The notes under the pieces were generated by a model that did not search any database, was not told the origin of the DNA, and saw only the letters and a program-made list of their open reading frames with translations. Shown here piece after piece: positions 8,975 through 17,126 of a DNA stretch of 53,855 nucleotides; position 1 is the stretch's first letter; each line of letters starts with the position of its first letter. Location: contig CACSIL010000013.1 of NCBI GenBank assembly GCA_902705825.1, forward strand, positions 1-53,855, in the 5' to 3' direction. The position numbers were made by a program, and so were the translations under genes. Origin of the DNA: Halioglobus japonicus. Its GTDB lineage: Bacteria > Pseudomonadota > Gammaproteobacteria > Pseudomonadales > Halieaceae.

Positions 8975-11173
8975 ATGAGCGAAATCGTACCCACAATCTG
9001 CCGCCTGTGCATAGCCCACTGCGGCGTGCTGGCCGAGGTCGAGGATGACAACGGTCGTCGCAAGGTGACAAAGGTCACCGGTGATCCGGATAACCCCTTG
9101 TTCAAAGGCTACACCTGCCCCAAGGGTAGGGCTTTGCCGGAACTGCACAACCACGAGGGTCGCTTGCTGCACTCGAGGAAACGCCAGGCCGATGGCAGCC
9201 ATGCGCGTATCGACAGTGCACAGGCCATTGTTGAGGTCGCCGAGAGAATAAAGGCGATTGTCGATCAGTACGGCCCGCGCGCCGTGGCATTCTATGTCGG
9301 CACGCCCAATGGTGGTCAGCCGACATCGGCGGCCATGGGGAATGCGTTTTTGCGGGCGATTGGTTCGCGCATGTTTTTTACCTCCAACACCATCGACCAG
9401 CCCGGCAAGCAAATTTCCATGGCACTGCACGGCAAGTGGCTGGGTGGCGAGCCGGATTTTGAGCAGGCCGATGCCTGGCTGCTGGTGGGCAACAATCCCA
9501 TTATCTCCAAATCGGCCGGAATTCCCGGGCAGAACCCGGCGCAGAAATTGAAAGAGGCGCGGGCGCGCGGCATGCAGTTGATCGTGATTGACCCGCGCGT
9601 TTCTGATAGCGCGCGCAAGGCGGCGATTCACCTGCAGTGTCGCCCCGGTGAAGATCACGCCATTCTCGCCGGTATGATCAACATTATCATTACTGAGGGT
9701 TTGTACGATCGCGAGTTCGTAGAACACAACGTCGATGGTTTTAATGAACTGCGTGAGGCTGTCGCTGGTTTCACGCCCGACTACGTCGCCGATCGCGCGG
9801 GCATTCCGGCAGCGCAGCTTATTGAGGCTGCGCGTGTCTTTGCCGGCGCCGGTATACGCCACGCTAACAGCGGCACCGGCGCGAGCTTTTCGATGTACTG
9901 TAATCTCAAGGACTACCTTGTGGCCTGCCTCAACACCGTGTGCGGCGCCTATACCCGTGAAGGTGAGCGCGTCACGCGGCCTAATGCCATGCTGCCGGCC
10001 TATACGCCCAAGGCGCAGGCGTTTCCGCCGTTCAAGGCTTGGGGTTTCGGCGAAAAACTGCGCGTGCGGGGTTTGACAGATACCGCTGCAGGTATGCCCA
10101 CCGCCGCGCTGGCCGAAGAGATTCTGCTGCCCGGTGAGGGGCAAGTGAAGGCGCTGGTTTGTATCGGTGGCAACCCGATGGCGGCGTGGCCGGATCAACG
10201 TAAAACACAACAGGCGATGGAGGCGCTGGAACTGCTGGTTACGCTGGATGTTGAAATGTCGACTACTGCGCGTCTGGCGCACTACGTCATCGCCTGCACC
10301 CAGACACTGGAAACACCCGGTATGAGCCAGAGTGGTGAAGCGATAAAGTATTTCGGCTCGGGCATCGGTTTTCCCAGCGCCTATGCGCAGTATTCACCCG
10401 CCGTGGCCGATGTGCCGCACGGTTCTGATCTGGTGGAGGACTGGGCATTCTTTTATCGCATGGCCGGGCACCTCGGTCTCGATTTGGTGTATGCCTCAGC
10501 CTTCGGTTTTTCAAAGTTCCACGAGGCCCCCTACGAGGTGTTGCTGCTGGCGGATATCGAAAATCCCACGCTTGAAACACTGTACGCTTCAATATGTGCG
10601 CATTCGCGTATTCCTCTGGAGGACGTGAAAAAGTACCCACACGGGCATATCTTCGACAGCGATGTGCGTGTGCAGCCGCGTGACCCTGGCTGCGAAGATC
10701 GTCTGGACTGCGGCAATGCGGTGATGCTGCAACAGTTGGGGGAGGTGTGGGCGCAGGATTACCGCGCCCAGCACGACACACCGGACTACCCGTTTCGCTA
10801 CATCCCGCGCCGCCACAATAATTTTATGAATTCCACCGGCCGCTCAATCGCCAAGCTGAACAGTAACAAACCGTTTAACCCGGTGTGGATGCATCCCGAT
10901 GATATGCGTGAAGTGGGTGTGGCTGAGGGTGCCCGGGTGCGCATTGCCACCGTCCACGATGGCATTGTGGCGACGGTTGAGGGCGACGATACGCTGCGCC
11001 CGGGGGTGGTGGCGATAGCGCACGCCTTTGGGGGGCTGGTGGAAGAAGACGGTGAGCGCTACGACGAATTGGGTGCTAATACCGGCCGTCTGGTGCGCGC
11101 CGATAAGGATTCAGATCCCATTACCGGCATGCCGCGTATGGGCAATATTCCGGTGGCGATTTCCGCACTCTGA
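8975..11173 (+). CDS. Molybdopterin/4Fe-4S oxidoreductase of the DMSO reductase superfamily
   Basis: The 732-residue product begins with an N-terminal 4Fe-4S site, C-x2-C-x3-C (ICRLCIAHC) with a fourth Cys in YTCPKG. Molybdopterin-binding segments follow, including VGNNPIISK, IVIDPRVSD, CIGGNPMAAW and a C-terminal MPT-binding domain with FMNSTGR and HPDDMREVGV. There is no Tat or Sec signal, so it is predicted to be cytosolic. I chose ATG at 8975 because GGGGAG lies just before it; an ATG at 8960 is upstream of that ribosome site. No electron-transfer or membrane subunit gene adjoins it. I cannot identify the protein ligand of molybdenum with confidence and see no obvious Cys or Sec at the usual position. 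The substrate is unknown; this is not clearly a formate dehydrogenase or nitrate reductase. Confidence 0.88.
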   Translation: MSEIVPTICRLCIAHCGVLAEVEDDNGRRKVTKVTGDPDNPLFKGYTCPKGRALPELHNHEGRLLHSRKRQADGSHARIDSAQAIVEVAERIKAIVDQYGPRAVAFYVGTPNGGQPTSAAMGNAFLRAIGSRMFFTSNTIDQPGKQISMALHGKWLGGEPDFEQADAWLLVGNNPIISKSAGIPGQNPAQKLKEARARGMQLIVIDPRVSDSARKAAIHLQCRPGEDHAILAGMINIIITEGLYDREFVEHNVDGFNELREAVAGFTPDYVADRAGIPAAQLIEAARVFAGAGIRHANSGTGASFSMYCNLKDYLVACLNTVCGAYTREGERVTRPNAMLPAYTPKAQAFPPFKAWGFGEKLRVRGLTDTAAGMPTAALAEEILLPGEGQVKALVCIGGNPMAAWPDQRKTQQAMEALELLVTLDVEMSTTARLAHYVIACTQTLETPGMSQSGEAIKYFGSGIGFPSAYAQYSPAVADVPHGSDLVEDWAFFYRMAGHLGLDLVYASAFGFSKFHEAPYEVLLLADIENPTLETLYASICAHSRIPLEDVKKYPHGHIFDSDVRVQPRDPGCEDRLDCGNAVMLQQLGEVWAQDYRAQHDTPDYPFRYIPRRHNNFMNSTGRSIAKLNSNKPFNPVWMHPDDMREVGVAEGARVRIATVHDGIVATVEGDDTLRPGVVAIAHAFGGLVEEDGERYDELGANTGRLVRADKDSDPITGMPRMGNIPVAISAL

Positions 11174-11406
11174 TGCCCCGCACCTAACTGGATTCGATCA
11201 ACCCCGCAGGGCAAACCGCGGCATGTCACCCTGAATGAACGTTAAACGCCGTTTGCTGTCCAATATCCCGCACCTTGAGTCAGGGGATCAGCGTCACTTT
11301 CCCTGTGTATTTTGACGCTATAAGTGCAGGTGTTGCTTGTATTTCTCCCCTGCACTGGACTATCGTTGCCGATTGAGCGTTTTCACTTTCATTGAAATGT
11401 AGAGCC

Positions 11407-12330
11407 ATGAAAATAGTAGCCCCCCTTCTTACCACCTTGCTGCTGTCCGCGCCGGTGTTTGCCACAACCTATCAGCTGCCATCGGAACATTTTGATGTTA
11501 TCGGTTCAGTCACCACTGTGGAGGCAAAATACGAAGATACACTGCTCGATATAGCCCGCCGCAAGGGTATAGGCCAGGATCACATGGAGCGGGTCAATCC
11601 GCATGTTGATCGCTGGTTGCCAGGTGATGGCGCCGTTATCACGGTGCCTTCGCAGCATATATTGCCGCGCGGACCGCGTACCGGGCTGGTATTAAACCTG
11701 CCTGAAATGCGGATGTACTACTATCCGCCGAAGAAACCGGGCCAACCGGCAGAGGTGCAAACCTACCCAATGAGTATTGGGCGTATGGACTGGGGCACAC
11801 CGCTGGGTATGACTCGCATTGTCGACAAAGTCAAAAACCCCACCTGGATACCGCCGGAGTCAATTCGTCAGGAGCACGCCGCGAAAGGTGATCCGCTGCC
11901 GCGGGTGGTGCCGGCAGGCCCCAATAATCCCCTGGGAGCGTATAAAATGCGCCTGGGTATTCCGGGCTATCTGATACACGGCACGAACAGGCCGCAGGGT
12001 GTGGGTATGCGCGTTTCCCACGGTTGTATCCGTATGTTGCCGGAAGATATCGAAAAGCTTTTCCCGCAATTGCCGACAGGCACGCCTGTCAGCATAGTCA
12101 ATCAGCCGGTCAAGGCGGGTTGGTACGGTGGCAAACTGTATATTGAAGTTCACCCTCCGCTCGAAGAGTATCCGAACGACAGGGGTGCCATGGTGGAATA
12201 TGTGAATTTGGCGCTGGACGATGCGATGGCGCGACGATCAGCCGGTACCATGCTGGATAATGCAGCAATTGACGAAGAACTCAGTCGCCAGACTGGTATA
12301 CCTCAGGTGATCTCTACCGGGGGATTCTGA
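11407..12330 (+). CDS. L,D-transpeptidase of the ErfK/YbiS (YkuD) type
   Basis: This periplasmic enzyme links peptidoglycan peptides or attaches lipoproteins to them through an active-site Cys. The 307-residue product has a signal peptide (MKIVAPLLTTLLLSAPVFAT) and a LysM-like segment (about 35-85, EDTLLDIARRKGIG to ITVPSQHILP). The YkuD domain follows, with YLIHGT and VSHGCIRM carrying the catalytic His and Cys. The arrangement matches the ErfK/YbiS/YcfS/YnhG group, several members of which anchor Braun lipoprotein in E. coli. A TTG start at 11392 is possible, but ATG at 11407 gives a clean signal peptide. A lipoprotein ending in Lys and a second L,D-transpeptidase lie next to it, which suggests a shared role in envelope anchoring. 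Confidence 0.93.
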   Translation: MKIVAPLLTTLLLSAPVFATTYQLPSEHFDVIGSVTTVEAKYEDTLLDIARRKGIGQDHMERVNPHVDRWLPGDGAVITVPSQHILPRGPRTGLVLNLPEMRMYYYPPKKPGQPAEVQTYPMSIGRMDWGTPLGMTRIVDKVKNPTWIPPESIRQEHAAKGDPLPRVVPAGPNNPLGAYKMRLGIPGYLIHGTNRPQGVGMRVSHGCIRMLPEDIEKLFPQLPTGTPVSIVNQPVKAGWYGGKLYIEVHPPLEEYPNDRGAMVEYVNLALDDAMARRSAGTMLDNAAIDEELSRQTGIPQVISTGGF

Positions 12331-12368
12331 GCGTTCTACAGGTGCTGATGGTACATGGATGTACCGAC

Positions 12369-12524
12369 GTTACTAAAATACTGGAAAACACTGAAGTTAC
12401 TTCGACTACCGGGAAATACCGTTGTTGCCAGGAATACAGTCAAGTACTGTAGTTACTAAGGATACAAGGAAGTTCTGAAGTTACTGATGATACAGGGAAG
12501 TTCTGAAAATACTGGGTACTGAAG
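12369..12524. repeat. Degenerate 28-bp tandem repeat, five units plus a partial
   Basis: Units start at 12369 (27 bp), 12396, 12424, 12452 and 12480 (28 bp each), with a partial unit from 12508. Units 4 and 5 are nearly identical. Each begins GTTAC or GTTGC, has ATACA or a variant near its middle and ends in TGAA or a variant. There is no spacer sequence, so it is not a CRISPR. It lies between convergent genes and has no good reading frame. Confidence 0.8.
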
Positions 12525-12548
12525 GTAGACACCTAGGAATACCGGAAC

Positions 12549-12570
12549 GGCTAACCCTGTGAGGGTAGCC
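12549..12570. terminator. Hairpin between convergent genes
   Basis: GGCTAACCCT and AGGGTAGCC can form a 9-bp stem with one bulged A and a short loop. It sits just downstream of both the transpeptidase and the lipoprotein genes. No clear T-tract follows on either strand, so termination is only a suggestion. Confidence 0.4.
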
Positions 12571-12595
12571 GCCCGGTAAAGAGGTGCCCTGGGTC

Positions 12596-12841
12596 TTACT
12601 TGTTCATGGACTGCTTGAACATACGGTCCATTTTCTCTGAGTTAGCATCGCAGCAAGCTTGTGCAGCGTTAGCTTTAGCCAGAGCAGCAGCTGCGTCAGC
12701 AGCAGCTTTGTTAGCAGTAGCCTGAGCTGATTCAACTTGCGCTTTCAGCGTGTCCAGGTCACGAGTAGTGGCACAGCCGGTAACGCCTGTCAGCGCGACC
12801 AACATAAAAGCTGCTGCCGTTGTTTTGAGCGAATTACGCAT
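12596..12841 (-). CDS. Small alanine-zipper murein-type lipoprotein (Lpp/OprI-like)
   Basis: The 81-residue product has a lipoprotein signal with lipobox LTGVTGC, giving a lipidated Cys at about 23. The mature part is a short coiled coil of about 45 residues rich in Ala at heptad spacing (for example ANKAAADAAAALAKANAAQA), as in OprI and the alanine-zipper family. The last residues are KQSMNK. A C-terminal Lys is the residue by which Braun lipoprotein is joined to peptidoglycan. A Cys-Cys pair at about 62-63 could make disulfide-linked oligomers. The start has AGAGGA upstream. It lies between two L,D-transpeptidase genes. The tether role is inferred from the C-terminal Lys and the neighbours. 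Confidence 0.87.
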   Translation of the reverse strand: MRNSLKTTAAAFMLVALTGVTGCATTRDLDTLKAQVESAQATANKAAADAAAALAKANAAQACCDANSEKMDRMFKQSMNK

Positions 12842-12862
12842 AATATTGTCCTCTAAGTGGTC

Positions 12863-12877
12863 AGCCGGTAACCGGCT
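12863..12877. promoter_or_regulatory. Perfect palindrome in the leader of the small lipoprotein gene
   Basis: AGCCGGT-A-ACCGGCT lies about 22 bp upstream of the lipoprotein ATG. It would form a 7-bp stem in the mRNA leader just before the ribosome site, or could be an operator. A stabilising leader hairpin would suit an abundant lipoprotein mRNA, but this is inference. Confidence 0.4.
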
Positions 12878-13040
12878 TAAAAAGTCTATCCAATTTGAAC
12901 TACGCTTCCCTTTCTAGTTCAGGGCTGTGCAGTTCGTTTTAGGGCAATGTCGCCAAGCCAAGTCGGCGAGCACCTCCAGACGCTATTTTCAGAGATACGG
13001 AGCGTAATCGCAAGCTATTGTTTACCCGACTTTTTCCCAG

Positions 13041-13658
13041 TTAGCGAACTACCACACGGGTTCCTACAACTACCCATTTGGCCAATTCTTCCAATTGTTC
13101 GTTGGTCAGAGCGATACAACCCTCCGTCCAATTAACTGTTTCATGTACTTTAATGTCGCCTGCGCCCAACCCATGGATGCCCAATTGGCCTCCCAGTCTG
13201 GTGTTCTGAGGTGGCGGTAGACCGCGGTCCAGGTCGTAGCGCAAAGCCCGGTACTCACTGATATCAATGCGCTCGTCCAGAAATGCGCGTTCGGTGTGTT
13301 CCAGATTGGGGTAGTTAAAGGCCATAAACATTTCGAATCGCTCGCTGGGCCTGATCTCGGTGATGGTAAATTCGCCCAGCGGTGTCGTACCGTCATCGCG
13401 CAGCCGAACCAACGTCGGGCCATTGCTGCCGATGGCGATATTTTCAAATACCTGCAGAGGGTGATCGCCTTCCATTACCATCAGGCTGAGGTCTTCTGTA
13501 TCAATAGACACCCAAACATCGCTGCTAGTGGCTGCAGCCCGTGTATCGGGAGTAATCGTGGCAACTGTGATAAGAAGGCTAAGTGAAAATAAAAGAGAGA
13601 GGGCTGGTGCGCAGTATTTTATGAGTGACTGTGCAGAGAGAGTGCGAATCGAAAACAC
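13041..13658 (-). CDS. Second L,D-transpeptidase (YkuD), short secreted form
   Basis: The 205-residue product has an N-terminal hydrophobic signal (about 15-38) and then a YkuD domain. It shows VWVSIDTEDLSLMVMEG, GIHGLG (catalytic His region) and NWTEGCIALTN (catalytic Cys). It lacks the LysM-like segment of the transpeptidase at 11407. The GTG start at 13658 has no clear Shine-Dalgarno site, and no better in-frame start precedes the signal peptide. It is divergent from the SGNH hydrolase and lies upstream of, and on the same strand as, the lipoprotein gene, with about 200 bp between them. Peptidoglycan cross-linking or lipoprotein attachment or release are all possible in this family. Confidence 0.88.
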   Translation of the reverse strand: MFSIRTLSAQSLIKYCAPALSLLFSLSLLITVATITPDTRAAATSSDVWVSIDTEDLSLMVMEGDHPLQVFENIAIGSNGPTLVRLRDDGTTPLGEFTITEIRPSERFEMFMAFNYPNLEHTERAFLDERIDISEYRALRYDLDRGLPPPQNTRLGGQLGIHGLGAGDIKVHETVNWTEGCIALTNEQLEELAKWVVVGTRVVVR

Positions 13659-13777
13659 GTTCGAAATCCGAGTCAGGGAGAATGTCGATGATCATAGCTG
13701 GCAGCAAGTGACGATTCAACGCCCATCCTCTGGTAATCTGTCACTCTTTGACGTGGCGCCAGACGGGTGAAGCGCAG

Positions 13778-14512
13778 ATGAAAAAGCTACTAAAGGGTAT
13801 CGCATTAGTTCTGGCGCTATTGCTTGTGGTTTCCAGTTGGCCCGCATGGCTGCTCTACGAGGAAATTCGCAAGGCCAGAAGCGAGGACCCGCTGGTCTGG
13901 GAGGAAGACATTATTGCGCTTGAGTCGAGCACGGCGAAGCAGGCCCGCGATGGGCAGGAGGTCGTATTTATTGGCAGTTCCAGCATTCGCCTGTGGGATA
14001 GTCTCGCTGATGATATGGCTCCTATAGGCGTGATACAGCACGGTTTTGGCGGCGCCAAGCTCAATGATCTTGTGCACTATGCACAGCGTTTGGTGAATAC
14101 CTGGCAGCCACGCGCAGTGGTGGTTTTTGCAGGTACCAATGATGTTGATCCCAGTGCGGCGAAAACACCGCAGCAGCTGTTGTCCCATTATCAGGCATTC
14201 GTGGAAACAGTGCGTGCAGATCAGCCCGATGTCGCCATTTTTTTCATCGGCATCACCCCATCCCCGTTGCGCTGGTCGGTGTGGTCTGTCGCCCGCTCTG
14301 CCAACGCGCTGATTCAGCAGTGGTCGTCGTCGCAGCCAAACCTGTACTTTATCGATACCGCGCAGAGTTTGATGGGCGATGATGGCGAACCCAACCGCGA
14401 TTATTACCGTATCGATGGCCTTCACCTCAGTGCGCAGGGTTATGGTATTTGGCGAGACATTATTCGCCAGCGTTTACTCGATGAGATTGGCGCGCCCGGG
14501 CCTGCCTTATGA
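13778..14512 (+). CDS. SGNH/GDSL-type hydrolase, membrane-anchored or secreted
   Basis: This is a predicted esterase or lipase-like hydrolase. The 244-residue product has an N-terminal hydrophobic helix (about 4-24). The SGNH blocks follow in order: FIGSSSIRLWD (nucleophile Ser), the Gly block HGFGGAKLND, GTND (Asn) and DGLHLSAQGY (Asp and His). I chose ATG at 13778, because an upstream TTG at 13748 adds ten unlikely residues before the signal. The stop overlaps the next gene's start as ATGA, so it is cotranslated with a P450. The substrate is unknown; an ester of the compound handled by the P450 is a reasonable guess. Confidence 0.88.
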   Translation: MKKLLKGIALVLALLLVVSSWPAWLLYEEIRKARSEDPLVWEEDIIALESSTAKQARDGQEVVFIGSSSIRLWDSLADDMAPIGVIQHGFGGAKLNDLVHYAQRLVNTWQPRAVVVFAGTNDVDPSAAKTPQQLLSHYQAFVETVRADQPDVAIFFIGITPSPLRWSVWSVARSANALIQQWSSSQPNLYFIDTAQSLMGDDGEPNRDYYRIDGLHLSAQGYGIWRDIIRQRLLDEIGAPGPAL

Positions 14513-15762
14513 ATAGCGCTGCTGGTCAAACATTGATCAAATCCCGGTTGCTGGACCCCCAGGTTATCGAGAATCCATACCCGTTCTATCGGGAGTTGCT
14601 CAACCACGCGCCGGTTTACCGGGTGCCTGACACGGAGGTATACCTGGTCTCTTCGTGGAAATTGATTCATGAAGTGCTGAAGAATCAGGCAGATTACTCG
14701 GCCAACCTTACCGGCATTCTGATGACGGATGAACACGGCCAGCCAGCACTGTTCGACCTGAGCCAATTCGGTGGCACGGTAGATGCGATAGCCAATGCCG
14801 ACGAGCCCTTTCACGCGGTGCACCGCAAGTTAGTGTTGCCCCAGTTGAACGCGCGCAAGGTGGCAGCCATGGATGGCGAAGTGCGCGCCTGGGCGCGGGC
14901 GGGGGTGCAGCAATTAGTGGCTGCGGAGCGCGGTGATTGTGTTGGCGAACTGGCCAATGCAATCCCGGTGAAAGTCATGGCGCGGCTGGCGGGCCTGCCG
15001 GTGGAGGATGTCGATCAGCTGCTCAAGTGGGCCTTCAGCGGTGGCGATATCCTGGCCGGTACGCCCGATCTGGAGCGCCTGGTAGCGCTGGGCGTCTCCA
15101 CCGGGCAGATGAGAGAGTATCTCGCCAGTCATTTCGATGCGGCACTGCAGAGTGTAAACCTGCAGGACAGGCGCTCGGTGATGGATGAACTGGCCGTCGG
15201 TGTTCGCGAGGGCGCGATTTCAGAACAGGACGCAGTGGCGATTTTGATCGTGCTGGTGGGCGCGGCGGGAGAGTCCACCTCCAGCCTGGTGGGAAGTGCC
15301 ATCCGGATACTGGCTGAAAACAGCGAATTGCAGCAGCAGTTACGCCGGCAGCCCGCGCTTATCGAGCGCTATATCGAGGAGGTCGTGCGCCTTGAATCGC
15401 CTTTTAAAGGCCACTATCGGGCTGTTCTGAACGAGACGAAGTTGGGCGGTATCACCATTCCTGACACCGCCAGAGTATTTTTGCTGTGGGCTGCGGCCAA
15501 CCGTGATCCACAGGTATTCACTGACCCGGACCGTCTGGATATAGCGCGTGACAACACCGGCGAACACCTGGGCTTTGGGCACGGCATTCATTTTTGTATC
15601 GGCGCCCGGTTGGCGCGTATGGAAGCCAGGGTGATTCTGGAAGAGCTGTTGCAGTCCACAAGTGATTTCCACCTGGACAGTAAGTTTACCGTGGCGCATG
15701 TGCCGAGTATTTTTGTCCGGCGTCTGGGAGCGCTTCACTTGACGCTGAGTGCGAATGAATAA
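14509..15762 (+). CDS. Cytochrome P450 (first of three)
   Basis: This 417-residue soluble bacterial P450 would hydroxylate a lipophilic substrate using electrons from a ferredoxin. It has an I-helix oxygen-binding motif GAAGESTSS, in which Glu-Ser-Thr replaces the more usual Asp/Glu-Thr-Thr. It also has the ExxR motif in EEVVRLESP and the heme-binding loop FGHGIHFCIGARLAR, with Cys about 363. The gene starts 4 bp inside the preceding hydrolase gene and is followed 22 bp later by a PQQ dehydrogenase, so the three form one operon. There is no redox partner in this operon; the ferredoxin at 26011 could serve it. The P450 family number cannot be assigned by eye. Confidence 0.92.
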   Translation: MNSAAGQTLIKSRLLDPQVIENPYPFYRELLNHAPVYRVPDTEVYLVSSWKLIHEVLKNQADYSANLTGILMTDEHGQPALFDLSQFGGTVDAIANADEPFHAVHRKLVLPQLNARKVAAMDGEVRAWARAGVQQLVAAERGDCVGELANAIPVKVMARLAGLPVEDVDQLLKWAFSGGDILAGTPDLERLVALGVSTGQMREYLASHFDAALQSVNLQDRRSVMDELAVGVREGAISEQDAVAILIVLVGAAGESTSSLVGSAIRILAENSELQQQLRRQPALIERYIEEVVRLESPFKGHYRAVLNETKLGGITIPDTARVFLLWAAANRDPQVFTDPDRLDIARDNTGEHLGFGHGIHFCIGARLARMEARVILEELLQSTSDFHLDSKFTVAHVPSIFVRRLGALHLTLSANE

Positions 15763-15790
15763 TGCGAAGTAACAGAGGGAGAGAGTGGGT

Positions 15791-17026
15791 ATGAGATTGC
15801 GTTTCTGGCTGCTGGCAGCACCTGTGATAGTGGGTGCTGTTCTCGCTGTCTCGGGTATCGATTGGAGCGGTCACGCGCTGCGCATTTATATGAGTGCCAG
15901 CCAGCCGTTGGAAGTGGGTGCCGCCGCGCACCGTGAAACCAGCGAGGGCGTGGACTTCACGGTCACGGCGATCACTGATCAACTCGAGATGCCCTGGAGT
16001 TTCGCTTTCATGCCCGGTGGTGACATTCTGGTTACCGAGCGCGGAGGCTCTGTGCAGAGACTGGATCCGGAGTCGGGCACCCTTACTGCCATCAGTGGAG
16101 TGCCTGAGGTGTTTTATCAGGGGCAGGGTGGCCTGTTGGATATAGCGTTGCTCCCCTCATTGCCGGCCTCAAAGCACGTGTCATCGCAAGCGTCATCGCA
16201 AGCGGACATGTCGCAGCCGTTATGGGTTTATCTGACGTATTCCGCACCCATGGGTGAGGATCTATCAACCACGCGGCTCGCGCGTGCCCGGTTGGAGGGT
16301 GATGCGCTGCGTGACCTCGAAGTGCTCTATACCACCGAGCCGGTGCAGAAGACCAAAAAACACTATGGCGGCCGCTTGCTGTTCGATGATGGCTATCTGT
16401 TTATGACCATGGGGGAGCGGGGGCAGGCTGATCTGGCGCAACGGCTGGATACTGATCTGGGTAAAGTCCTGCGATTCAACAGCGACGGCAGCGTGCCAGC
16501 GGACAACCCGTTTGCCACAACACCTGATGCCCGCCCCGCGATATACAGCTATGGGCATCGCAACCCGCAGGGCCTCGCCCGACACCCTGTAACCGGCGAG
16601 GTGTGGGTGACGGAGCATGGTCCGCAGGGGGGCGACGAACTCAACCGCCTGCAGCCAGGCGCCAACTATGGCTGGCCGGTGATCACCTATGGCGAGCAAT
16701 ACGGCGGCGGCAAGATCGGTGAGGGGACCGCTAAAGAAGGCATGGAGCAGCCCGTCTACTACTATGTGCCTTCCATAGCGACGGGCGGCCTGAGTTTCTA
16801 CCAGGGCGCGCAATTCCCCGATTGGAATGGCAATGCGTTTATCGGCGCTTTACGCGCCTTTCACCTGAATCGACTGAGCTTCACACCCGATGGCAAGGCG
16901 GTGGAGCACCGGATGCTGTCAGACCTCAATTTGCGCCTGCGGGATGTGAAGCAGGGCCCCGACGGCAATCTCTACTTGCTGAGTGAGCAGGGGTCGTTGT
17001 TGCGGCTGTCACCGGCGACAGATTAG
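15791..17026 (+). CDS. PQQ-dependent sugar dehydrogenase-like protein (Asd/YliI family)
   Basis: The 411-residue product has an N-terminal signal or anchor helix (about 5-22) and a six-bladed glucose/sorbosone dehydrogenase propeller. Signature blocks are MPWSFAFMPGGDILVTERGG, HYGGRLLFDDGYLFMTMGER, SYGHRNPQGLARHP, VTEHGPQGGDELN and GANYGWPVITYG, which include the PQQ- and calcium-binding positions of the E. coli YliI group. It would oxidise an alcohol or aldose in the periplasm. ATG at 15791 has GAGGGAGAG upstream, and GTG at 15785 is the alternative. An exact 12-bp tandem duplication (16180-16191 and 16192-16203) lies in a loop and encodes SSQASSQA. It is third in the operon with the SGNH hydrolase and P450. 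The true substrate is unknown. Confidence 0.9.
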   Translation: MRLRFWLLAAPVIVGAVLAVSGIDWSGHALRIYMSASQPLEVGAAAHRETSEGVDFTVTAITDQLEMPWSFAFMPGGDILVTERGGSVQRLDPESGTLTAISGVPEVFYQGQGGLLDIALLPSLPASKHVSSQASSQADMSQPLWVYLTYSAPMGEDLSTTRLARARLEGDALRDLEVLYTTEPVQKTKKHYGGRLLFDDGYLFMTMGERGQADLAQRLDTDLGKVLRFNSDGSVPADNPFATTPDARPAIYSYGHRNPQGLARHPVTGEVWVTEHGPQGGDELNRLQPGANYGWPVITYGEQYGGGKIGEGTAKEGMEQPVYYYVPSIATGGLSFYQGAQFPDWNGNAFIGALRAFHLNRLSFTPDGKAVEHRMLSDLNLRLRDVKQGPDGNLYLLSEQGSLLRLSPATD

Positions 17027-17063
17027 GGAGCTTGCGCCTCTCCAGAAAGCCGGTTTTCAGTGC

Positions 17064-17094
17064 TTGTAGCTATAGACTAATAGGGTATAGTCTA
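17064..17094 (+). promoter_or_regulatory. Promoter and palindromic operator of the CYP125/142-like P450 gene
   Basis: TTGTAG (17064-17069), a 16-bp spacer and TATAGT (17086-17091) make a plausible sigma-70 promoter about 35 bp before the start codon. An inverted repeat with arms TAGACTA (17073-17079) and TAGTCTA (17088-17094) overlaps the spacer and -10, a classic place for a repressor such as the TetR protein encoded just downstream. The motif resembles palindromes at 19004 and 24063. Confidence 0.5.
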
Positions 17095-17126
17095 CGTGTG
17101 TTAACCGACTCACAAAGGTAAAGAGT

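Noticed and set aside
8828..10282. A 484-codon open frame on the minus strand, opposite the molybdopterin oxidoreductase
   Set aside because: It lies wholly across the upstream region and coding region of a gene with clear domains. Its translation has no recognisable motifs and is rich in Arg, His and Gln, as expected for an antisense shadow of GC-rich codons.
12369..12524. CRISPR array
   Set aside because: The repeats are directly adjacent, degenerate and have no unique spacers; no cas genes are in the window.
13817..14425. A 202-codon minus-strand frame opposite the SGNH hydrolase
   Set aside because: All SGNH motifs are on the plus strand; the antisense translation has no protein-like features.
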